From positions 1,184,307 to 1,248,306 of the forward strand of contig NW_017804076.1 of the NCBI RefSeq assembly GCF_001625305.1: a DNA stretch of 64,000 bases, given 5' to 3'. Below the pieces are notes generated by a model. It did no database searches. It saw only the letters and a program-made list of their open reading frames with translations, and was not told the origin of the DNA. Positions 22,178-34,100 of the stretch are shown one piece after another (the stretch's first letter is position 1; the number at the start of each line of letters is the position of its first letter). The DNA comes from Branchiostoma belcheri (Eukaryota > Chordata > Leptocardii > Amphioxiformes > Branchiostomatidae). The translations under genes were made by a program, and so were the position numbers.

Positions 22178-25100
22178 ATGGCGGCGGCTCAGCTGATAAG
22201 TCGGGGAAAGCGCCGAACCGCCGCCTATCTCAAGGCTTTCCTCTCCTCAGACTCCGAGACATCGCGTCTTCAGGGACACCAAGACTTGCACAACCTCCTG
22301 GAGCACATCTTGAGCCCGGAGAGGGCCATCGATGACCCGGAGAACCTCGAATGGCTGCAATGGTTGGTGGCGGGGGGAGACACACCAGAGGACTTCGCCA
22401 AAATTGGTAGGGCACGGATCAGATTTCTTCACTGGTATCTTCCGTTTAGAGCCAGATACTTCAGCAAGAATAACAACAATAACACTCCCAAGGGACTTCC
22501 AAGTCTTATAGACGACCTTGAATATTTAAGATATAATAGGATGCATTGAATAAGCAGTTTTTTAAAAGGGTATTTACGTCTGTAGTCAAGGAAGATGCCC
22601 ACGTTGAAATTTTAGGATGAAATTTACAACCGAAAAATATGCTTTGCACCGACGCTGGCGATCTGTTATTCCGTTGATTTGGAAAATAAATCGAAGGTAT
22701 TATGTTAATTGACCCTTAATTGGGGTGTCATCATGACATGGACTACATGATGATGTTGTTTTAATGTCATAATGTGGTCATCCAGATGATGCAATATGTC
22801 ACCAACACAGGACACCTGTGGGTCTTGTCAATATCACAAGCTTCAAAGTGAAGTGTTGTTTTTGGCACGCATGTTTGTGTAAGTCTACATCTACCCGTTT
22901 GTCTATGCATTTGTACGTGTTCCATCTAGTATAGGTGAAGTCTGCCATCTCTGAGTCCCTTGTACTGTAGTCATCCACTGTCTTATATTCATGTCATTGT
23001 CACAGAAGAAAATACATGTACATGTATAATGAATTTCTATTTTCCACTTGTGTTTTGCTTTGTTTACTTTCATCACGGAGATTACTATACTATAATTATT
23101 ATGTTTTATCAGTATTGTTTTGTTTTTTTGTTTTGTATTTTATTGTAAGTACTAACATGATTATACCAAACATTTAGTTTGTAGACTTTGACAGGATAGC
23201 TTATAATTAGATATTTTATTGAAATGGATTTATGATAGGCAAATGGATGACTATGGTAAAAAAAGGTGACCCCTAGCAGTTGTCTTCCAAACTGCAGCTT
23301 CATTTGAGAGTGCTGATTTTAACATGTAGGCCCCAATGAGGAAATTCTGTGCACATTCACTACTACATTGTGAAGGTATTGAAGTGGAAGAATTGTAACC
23401 TCCTAACCTGTCATTACCAATCATGGCAGGATAATGTGTTCAGACAGGTTGAAGATTGTGGTGCATGCACTGAATAATTATATGAAGAGACTCTTTTTAC
23501 ACGTCAACTGGTTGTTTTATTCAGCCGACGTTTCCGTCTGTCAACTTCCTCAGGGCAATTCTGACTGGTTCACATTGCACAGCACAAGTGTCGCTGTCAG
23601 TGCATGTTTACAAGGAACAATATCCACAATACGGTCCCAAATGTACAACTTAAAGAGTGTGATCATGATATATTTGTAATTGTTGTCAAGTAAAGTAAAC
23701 AACAGTTACAAGAAACAGTTAATCTATAATGTACACTGCGGTTCCAAAAATACAGGAGCGTAATATGTAGATGATTGTTATTTACCACAATTAACTTCTA
23801 CTTTTTAAGACTGTGGTTTAGAGTTAGATTTTCAAAGGTTAGGTGTAACAAGTTGTTTGGTGTAATGTAGCCAGCTGCCTCCGCTAGCGTGCCTGCGAAG
23901 CTGGTGTGTTATGACGAAGGGCAGTTATAACAGCTATACAGATACAGTCACCGAAACGTTAACTTCAAATAAACCTCTTGGTTGTGCAAAAAGAGAGTAT
24001 TTATTCAGTGACTTACCAACCTGATAAAATGATAGTCACTGATGTCTGTTTTGCTGTTTCCTTTTCGTAGTGAGAAGACATGACAATGCCACCACCTGTG
24101 GGTTGGTATGGACGGCCAACTTTGTCGCGTACAGATGTCGGACATGTGGGATCTCACCGTGCATGTCGCTGTGTGCGGACTGTTTCCAGGCGGGGAATCA
24201 CGCCGGACACGACTTCAACATGTTCCGTAGTCAGGCCGGAGGCGCGTGCGACTGCGGAGATACCAGCGTTATGAAGACTTCTGGGTAATCCTTTTGTCTC
24301 TGTTTCTTATGTTTATGTTTACCTTCAAGGAAGGAAAACATATTGTCTGTGCTCTGTTTCTTCTTCTTCTTCACCAAACACATAAGGTCAATGACCTGGA
24401 CCAGACGTCTGTCACCATGGTAACTGGTGCTGTAGCAGACACCTTGTGGTGTTGGGTTACATTAGGTAGCATTCGCAGAACAGAGTGACAACGGCCGGGA
24501 TTCAAACTCTCAACCTCTTAGTCCAGAAGCTAGGTTGCTAACAGCAGGACTACGCACACTACTACTAGGACAATGATTATAATCTAGAGCACAAAAGTCT
24601 ATTCTGTTATGATAAACGTACAAAACAGATCTTAATGTTCCTGGTCTTGACCCTACGGTTATTTTATCATTGCAAGGTCAACAAGATTGCAATGACCCGT
24701 GGATCTGACTCCGTGATATGTCCAGCCCTAACAAGACTGCCGTATTTAGAAAATACCAATGTCAGCTGCTCCTTTACATGACACATTGTTGACCTGAGCC
24801 CATGTGTCACAAATACTAATGGGTCTGCTTTTTAATATTTATAGTCCCAGACACAAGAATGTTGTATTGTCTGTGTCTTCAATATCGCTTGTACATGCAA
24901 TCTTGAACATAAATGTTGTAGTTCACTAACATTATTAATAGCAATCATTTGCTTTTTAAAGCTGACTGTGTTTCTTTGACATTATCCATAATTTGTAGAG
25001 ATTCTATTCGTATTAGTATACTGTTTTCAAAGGTGTAAAATGCAATGTCAAAATTTGCTGTTTCAAAACATTGTCTGGTTTTCTGTTTTTTGTTGAGCAG

Positions 25101-28100
25101 CTGTTTCAATGTTTTGTTTTTCTTCCGCAATGTTTTAGAAGGGTATGTTGACATAAGCATGTGTAAGGCACCCAAAACAACATCCCACAGTAGAATACTA
25201 CCATTCAGTATTTCTGTTCCTGCTTTGTATCTGCTTCTGTTCCTGTATACTATGTAATATTATGTACTTGAAAAACATAAAAAAAGATAGCTTATTGCAT
25301 TATATCTCATACTATAAGATGTATCATTGGCATTCGTTTTCTGCTGACAGATATGAATGATTTAGAACCTTTACAGTAAAAGGTGCCATCAGTAATGTGA
25401 TTAACAGTTAAGACTGATAGATTCTCCCAGCAGAGTGATAGAGTGGCATCTCTAGTATCATCCTTGTGTCTGATGACAATCATCATACTCTCCTGTTAAG
25501 CACACCTATTAAAGGCATCCAATGCAATGAATTTCAGGGCAGCAAAACTGGAAATATTCTGCTTAAAATCTTTATGTTATTGGTACATACTGTCGCACAT
25601 ATTAGCCTTCAGCATTTCAAACTTCAGGTGTGAATTTTTACTGTTAAAACAGGACAGAAACAAGCCCCAGCAAGATGAGTCCTTAATTTTCTGGGTAGTA
25701 CCAAAAAAATCAACCCAGGATCCTACCAGTAACCGTTTTCCCTCACAATTTTCGGTATGTTTCCTCCATGCATACCGATATACATTCATTTTTTGGGACA
25801 GTGTTATTTCAACTTACATTGTAGTATGTACATGTAGATACATGTACTAAAATATTGACTTTAAAAATCTGTTTTTAAAAGTACTTCCAATTTTTCATGT
25901 GCAAATTTTTTACGTGCAAGTTTTCATGGGCTAATTTTTCATGTGCCCATTCCCACCTCAAGATTTTCAGAGAGGGAGAGATTTTATACGTGTATGAACA
26001 TAAAATACATGCATGATATGCTTCAATTAACCTAAAACAAATGGCGTGTGCAATATTAGTATCCCAAGGTAGCTGCACCATGAGATTTTATTGCCATGAG
26101 ATTTTATTGCCAATATCTTGGTGGTACTGTTCTAGTATTATAATTAAGGTAATTATCTTGCGATATTACATTTTCACAGTTTGTATTGCCGCGTGAACTA
26201 CATATGTCGGTGTTAATGTCAGCATGTAGGTAGAATATTAAATATTTAGTGGCCTAGCCTTGACTCCAATAGATACCACATTCATTATCCAGTAAGGCCA
26301 CACTAATTTAATTTGTTGGTTAACGGATTTGCCCGCTTCATTTTTTTCTGATTTGCAAAAAAAAAAAAAAAATCAGAATCAACTGCAAAATGCTCATATT
26401 TTGCCCTGAACAGTTGAGAACAGTCCTTTTCTTCCTAGTTGTTACAGTTATTCCATCTTTCAATGCAATGGTATCATTAAAAGTTCAAAATTCATTGTTT
26501 AAATTTTGAATCAGCCTGGTGTGTTGGCTTCATGGCTTCGTACCATTTTGGGCCATAATAGGATGCCTATAGGCTTGTTTTTATTTTTTATTTTTTCCAC
26601 CCGCCTGCTCCATTATTTTTCTAGAAAAATCTGTTAACCAAGAAATTAAATTGGCATGGCCTAATTTTGAATTATGATGTTTGTCTTCACCATATCTACA
26701 TGTATATAGGCCACAATGCCCTAGATAGTTAGCCTGGGTACCATCCCCAGTAGTATATTCGCAAACTCTATAACTGGGTCTGGACTTGATCACATATAAA
26801 ACGATTGGTCATGACGTCACGTAATGAGCTAGCCCGAGCAGCGGGGCTTCATTTGATTGGCTGAGCCTCAGAGGCGACGGCCAATGGCGCGCCTGCATTA
26901 TTCAAGTGATGTTTGTTGTTTTGTAAACACAGATCTTCGCGCGAGTGTTCCTTTTCTCGGTGCGTTCTTTTTTTACCGGTAGGACGCCCAAAACATCACG
27001 AACGAAATTATTCAATGCATCTTTTTGCTCATTTTTGAGCGACGATATTCCGTCTAAATCGTCCAAAACGGACGTGATTGCGAGGTCAACATCAACCTCC
27101 GTGAGCTGAGCGGCTTGTGCGTCAGCCATGTTGATGATTTATCGCGGAAAGACTGACTACGGCTATATCATGTGCGCTTTAGCGTTCGGTTCGCCGTCGG
27201 ACATGTTGATGATAAGGCGTTCGGACGTTCGAACGGACGCTAACGTCGCCGTTCAGACGTCCGAACGGCCCTTACCTAATATGTACATACCCCAAAAAGG
27301 GCTTAGACGAGTAGGACCAATCAGCGCGCTCGTTCAAAATCTGAACGAATATTTAGACTCCAGACGCTACATATGTGTGCAAGTCCAGACCCAGTTATAG
27401 AGTTTGCGAATATACTACTGGGGATGGCACCCAGGCTACTAGATAGTTAAACCACCATGAACATTTTCCCACTGGGTTACATATGTCTGCCACTTTGAAA
27501 AACAGTGTATTTGAAAAATGCAGTGAATTTCCCACCACTTGAATACACATGTACTTCACATGATATTACAGTTGTTACCAGAGGAACTACATAATATAAG
27601 TCTTGTTAATATTCATACTATGTTAATGTTTTAAGGGTGTCAGATTTATGCAACCTGGCTGAATTATATTAGTGGACAGGGCTCGAAATTCATTTTTGGG
27701 AATAGGTACACTGGTACACCCAACCTAAAAAATTGGGCGCACGAAGATTTTTCTGGATGCACCATATAAGATAAATTAAAGTACAATATTAACTAGACAG
27801 GTAGCATTCACAAAGCAAATGCATAATGTTTACCTTCGCATATGGTCTGCTTTATGAATTCTTACTCAAACACATTAACACATTGACAGGAGTCTAAATC
27901 CCTCCTGCTATAAAATTGCAACATGATGTAACCCAACACCATGGTGACAGACGTCTGGATCAGGCCATTGACCTTACTTACTGAAGAGGAAGAAACTACA
28001 CAAAAACAATAAGTTTTCCTTTGGTAAACATAACAATGTATTTAAAAAAATGTTATTAAGAATATGCTGTATACTACTATACAGTTAACATCTTTACATA

Positions 28101-31100
28101 CAAAATGTACGTAAATCTTCGAAAAATTTAGGTGCAATATAAGGTGCACATGCATCCTGGTGTCCCAATATATCCTGGTGGATGTTAGATACTATAAGTC
28201 AAGTCAAGTCAATGCTATGCTAAGGTGTTAAGTATTGTTGCCCTTGACCTCCACAGGTTCTGTCACAGACACGGCCCTGGGAGAAACATGAACGTTCCGC
28301 CCTGTCCGCACGACGTCCTGGCGGTGGCCGAGGCGATCATCCCGCGGATCCTGCTCCGAGTTGTCCAGCACTTCCGCGACCACTGTAGACCCGGTACAGG
28401 CGAGTTCCCCTCTCTGTGCCTGGGGCTTCTCACTAGCATGGCATCTGCTGTAGCATGTTTACCTTGTAAAGTTATTGTCATGTCTTCTATTAAACCAGTG
28501 CTTATTGGAGGCTGATATGATCAGGCCATACCAATTTGATTTGTTGGATCATGCGGATGCACACGCTTCATCTTTTTCTGATTTGCAAAAAAAAAAACAT
28601 TTCTGCCTCTGAATCAACTTCAAAATGCTCATATTTTGGCCACAACAGTTGAAGGAAGTCCCTTCTCTTTAGAGTTGTTACAGTTTTCCATCCATCTAAA
28701 TGCAGTGGTTAGATTAAAACTTTGAAATTCATTACTTGAATTACAGAACTTAATCTTATTGGTACAAGCAGATGGGGAGGGGGAAGAAAGACAACTGATT
28801 TGATAACGGTTACGTAATAATAAGTTCATGGTACAAAAGGGACTATGAAAATTGTAAACATAAATTTAAAGTACCATGAAAAAATAAAAGAGTTACAGTA
28901 TTGAAAAATCATAACCTTTGGCATTAACTTCTATTCAGATTTTTGGATGTCCTTCCATGTCCAGGTCTCCTATGTACTAATACTAGTATGTCCACCCTGT
29001 ATTTTGCAGGACTCTGTGTAAAGCATCATAAAAGCTATGAGTGATTGTGTAAATGAGATTTTTTTGTGTGATGCTGTGATTGTAGATGGGTATGAAGCAG
29101 ACATGGATGCGGTACATGATGCAGACAGTGTCCTGAGTTACCTGCATGACTTAACCAGGATGGGAGCTGCCATGAGGAAGGTCCTGACACACTTCCTAAC
29201 CAACCCACAAACTTACAAGAACTTCACTTACGGTAAGGCCGTCTACGTCTTTTTAAGAGTAACAAGAGAAGTAATGACTGAATCGTAGGGTGGAAATATT
29301 CTTGAAATATTTTGGGTTTAGATGTTAAACATTTTTAACAATTTTAAACAAGAGGGTTCTTGTTGCAGTAGAGCACCCTAGCCGCATTTTTCCAAACTGC
29401 ATGTTTGCTTGCATATAGTTTGTGCTTTCTTTCATACATGTATCAAAAATCATGATTGTGTTTGATTTCTACAATATTTCAGTGTTCTTGTTGCAATAGA
29501 GTAAACCCTAGCAGCCTTCATCCAAACTACAATGTACAGAGTCATATATCTTTACAACATAGTTTGTGCTTTATTCCATATAAAGAATCATGTGTTTGTT
29601 ATTGTTGTTGATGTTGTTGTCATAGGGTCCACTCCCTCTGACCACAAAAGACAACAGTACCAGCAGAAGAGCCAAGAGAACTACCAGGGTGCCCTGGCCA
29701 CCATCCCCGCCCCTCCACCACCTTTCTCCATGGAAGGTACTTAGTTTCCTATATCCCTGCCTTAGTAGACATCTTTCTGTGCATTATCAACCTAATGGCA
29801 AAACAACAATGTACAAAAACATGCATGTACATCATGTGAACCTTTGGCAAAACAACAAGACCTATAGTGGATATCAATGTTTCCTTTAGAGACCCACATG
29901 GTCTAAGTGGCTCTGACAGGGTTGGCAAATGTCCTGGAAATGCCGCTAAGGCCAGAAATTCTGCAGCTGGCGCAAACAGTCTAGGGAAATAATGTCAGAA
30001 CAGTTACGAGGAATTTGAGTTTGTGGAATTTCTGTTTTTTGCCAATTATGAAAGACACTAATTGATTACTGGAACAAAACTGTATATATTGGCCATAGGC
30101 CATTGCATCATCCAAGAACAAGATAAACGAATCATTCAGACTCAGAGTCAGAGACCCAGTGTTGACGTCACACTTCAGAGAAGCCACATGACAAGTCTCA
30201 CTGGGTCAGTCTATTAAAGAAGACCAGAGTGACTGGTCAACAGCTCTAGATGAGAATGATTTCTCTTGCGTTGGAACAAAACTTTTGTCTCTAAATTCTA
30301 AACTCTACGCACGATTTTTAACTGTGTTAATCCCAGGGATAGCAGCGCTGAAGGGAGAACTGGTGCATCAGACGTTTCTAGAAGAGTTGATGTTCTGGAC
30401 TCTGAAGTATGAGTTCCCACAGAAGATGGTCACCCTACTACTCCAGATGCTGCCAGATAATGACTATAAGGTGACATACAACACATCACTTATCTATCTG
30501 TCTAATTAATGATGTGTTTTGAATTAGAGCTGTTACAATTATATTAAACCTAAAGGGAAGGAAATTTCAAACCCTTTATGGAACACATTTGTTTTATTGG
30601 GAAAGATATTTAGTCATTTTTTTGCTGCTTCATATATTTCTTAATCAGTTCCTTCCTTCCTTCCTTCCTTCCTTCCTTCCTTCCTTCCTTCCTTCATCCA
30701 TCCTTCCTTCCTTCCTTTATTCCTTCCTTCCTTCCTTCCTTAAGCTTCCTTCCTTACTTCATTCATTCTTACTTAGGCAAATGTCATATATCCTTACCTT
30801 GCTACAATGTACCTTTCTTTAACCTTTAGAACACTGAAGGTATCATTTGGCTGCCAATTGTTTATGGGTTAGGCAGCAGGGAGAAGGTTAACTTGTGTTC
30901 CCCTGTTCCACGCAGGACGCGTTCACGCGGACGTTCGTGCAGCACTACTCGCGGATCTCGGTGGTTCTGGTGAAGGCGAGCGACGCGGACACCATGTCCA
31001 ACCGTGTGGTGCACATCAGCGTGCAGCTGTTCAGTAACGAGGACCTGACACGACAGATGGTGGAGACACACCAGCTGCTGGAGATCGTGTTAGCCGCACT

Positions 31101-34100
31101 CGTGCACATGATGGAGAACATACAGATACAGAGTGCATTACATGGTACAGTATCGTTACTGTTGTACAATGTAGTTAACCCGGTACATCGTTACCAACGT
31201 GTAAGAATTTTGGGCTTAGATTATCATTAGATTTTCATTAGAAAACAGTTAGAAAACCGTTAGAAAACTGTTAGAAACTGTTAGAAAATCATTAAAGTTT
31301 CTAAAATACAGAATGATACAGATACAGAGTGCATTACATGGTATGTCAGCAGGAAAGTTCACATGTGTTTCTAGCCATCCTAGAATTTTTTGTTTGTTTG
31401 ACATAGCATCATGAAGAGCGCCATGTAATTGCGACAATACTAAAGGGTGTCCAGAGCCATTCTCAAGGGAAAATTTTGAAACCTTGACCCACAAGGGCAA
31501 ATTTTGAGGGGCAAAAATTCAATGAATCTCTTTCCATACCTTTACATGCTGAATTGGCCAATGTTCTCCAACTCAAAGAATAATGAGCTAGTACATATTG
31601 GATGCCAAAATGCTAGAAACTTTATTGTTTATGCTAGACTTTTGACTGTAAAGCACATTGAAATCCTGTACTACATGGTCTGTATAAGATGGTCATACGA
31701 TGTTCCTTGTACAATTTATGTGCAATAAGGTGTATATTTTCTTTCCTAGATCCTGATCACAACTTCCACATGGTGGTGAACTGCTCCTCCTCCACCCTGA
31801 AGGACCACCGCTATTGGCCGCTTGTCAGTGACCTCATCAACATCCTGTCCCACCGCTCCACGGCCGCCATGTTTATGTCTAACTCCGCCCTCCTCAGCAT
31901 GTGGGCGGAGTTTGTGTCACTTTTTACTGGTGAGTGACAGATCAGTAGGCCAATCCCATAGCCCCACACATGCCTTGAACATTTTGACCAAATCTTTAAA
32001 ATATGACATAAAAATAGCACGTGCAGGCCTTGAAATACGTTTTTCTACATACCTGTACTGTTGCTTGCTACATCAAAAATTACCTCATTTGCATGTTCGT
32101 GAGTCTTAAAGGGTACCCTTACCATTCTCTTTCTGTTCCAGGTATGAACTTGAATGTGCGGGAGTTGGAGCACCATGTGGAGTTTGAGCCCAACACCTAC
32201 TACGCCGCCTTTTCAGCAGAACTGGAAGCCTGTGCCTCCCCCATGTGGACCCTCGTGGGACACTGCAAACAAAAGGTCTTCTGATGTCCCCAAGTTTGGG
32301 TTTATTAGTCTATAGATATTTCCTCTCATTGCTTTTGGATGACATGCCATATATTCCATTGCTCTTGATGTTCAACTCTTTTGTTACTGTGAACAGTTTT
32401 ACATACTGATGATTGAAAAAAATTTTGTATTGTCCAGAACACTGACCACCTGTGCAGGGCAGTTATAGACAGCTGCCTGACCACACTACAGGACTGGTTT
32501 GATGCCATCTGCTTTCAGGAAACGGTAAGGAAATTTTTTATCTTTTATAGCCAACTTGATCATGATGACAATGAAATTATAGGAAATGAATTTATTGTTT
32601 CACTTTAGCATTTGGCTTCTTGATAGCAGATCTTTTGTTAACTTAAAGAGATTCTACAAAGATTGTGGAAGAACTGGAAGTATTTTTACACTTGACAGAA
32701 TGACATTATGTGTTTATCTCTCCATCCTCCCAGCCACCACCACTCCAGGTATCCTTCCACTTCCCTCTACACAGACATTTGGCAGTGTTTATCAGCCAGG
32801 TATGTGGGCAAGTGTATATTATTACAGTGTATATAGTAAAAAGTATATTTGTATATAGTACTTACTATATATATATATTATATAGATTTGTGACCTACAT
32901 AATTATGTATATGGTATTACCACTGATACTGTCTTAAAGTAAATTATACTGACCCTAACAGTCAGGTGTATGTTTTTCATAAGTTCATGCTTTAATGTAT
33001 AAGACTAAGTGCATGTTATTTGTTATGACAGCTCAAATATAGATCTAAGGGTGGGTACCGGTTTGGCTGGACCATATCCAACCCAGTGATAGGTCCAGGA
33101 ACCAAGTCTAACAAACTGAAAATCGTTCAGGCTCAGGTCTGCATCTGAACCTGAACTTCTGGACCTGTACCGTTGCGTCGTGTGGTGTAGTGGTACATCA
33201 CTGGACTATGAAACGGGGAGACCTGGGTTCGATTCCGGGTCGTACCCGAACAAGTCCGAACATGCGCCGCGACGTTGTACCCTTGGGAAAGGTACTTTAC
33301 ACGACTTTCCTCACTTCGCTCAGGTGAAAATGAGTACCTAGCTTCGGCTAGGGACGTCCCTCGGATAGGACGTTAAATGGAGGTCCTGTGTTTGGGAGAG
33401 CCACACCCCACGCACGTTAAAGAACCCACCACACTTATCGAAAAGAGTAGGGGACCTTCCCGGTGTGAGTGGTTCAAACATTACAATCTGGTCTCAGGTT
33501 TGACATCTTTGAAAAGGTGATAGTCACCTGTTATGTCAATCCTTCCACAAATGTGGTAAATCGTCATAAATAAATAAATAAATAAAAGTACCTGGACTCT
33601 AACCTGATCATGCCAAACTGGTACCCACCCCTAATCAGCACCATTTTCAGAATACATTGGGAAGTTCATCATATGCCAAAAAAACAGTTTCTGCTGCTGT
33701 TATCATTGGAGGTATTGTACTCAAGCAACTGGATATGATTTTGGAAATGGTCAAAAACGAGTTCACCATAAATGTACTTATTTGTCCTATAGGCTGTGAG
33801 GAACGGTGCCATCAACATTGACACCATCCTGGGTGATCCAGACTTCCTCATCAAACTCATGGCACATCCACTGCAGATACAGGTCAACTTTACTCATCCA
33901 GAATTACTTCAAGATAACATAATCTGCATGGATGTTCATTTCATGACAAGTGGACTTCAGTTTATAGAGAGCAGACAGAAGGCACTTAGCTGCATCTTGT
34001 TAACTGAGATTATTGTTGGACTGGTAGTACAAGATACAAGATGTCTTTATTGGTTTGTCACAGTTCAACAAACTGAGCTGAAAACCAATGTACAACCAAA

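Noticed and set aside
22407-22549. Read-through extension of UBR3 exon 1
   Set aside because: The frame continues past the donor at 22407 but leaves UBR3 homology, which resumes at exon 2 with the correct phase.
30589-30822. Ser/Phe/Leu/Pro-repeat ORF
   Set aside because: Translation of a TTCC microsatellite in a UBR3 intron.
33171-33245. Stand-alone tRNA gene
   Set aside because: A and B boxes are present but the acceptor stem does not close properly and a SINE body with an AAAT tail follows.
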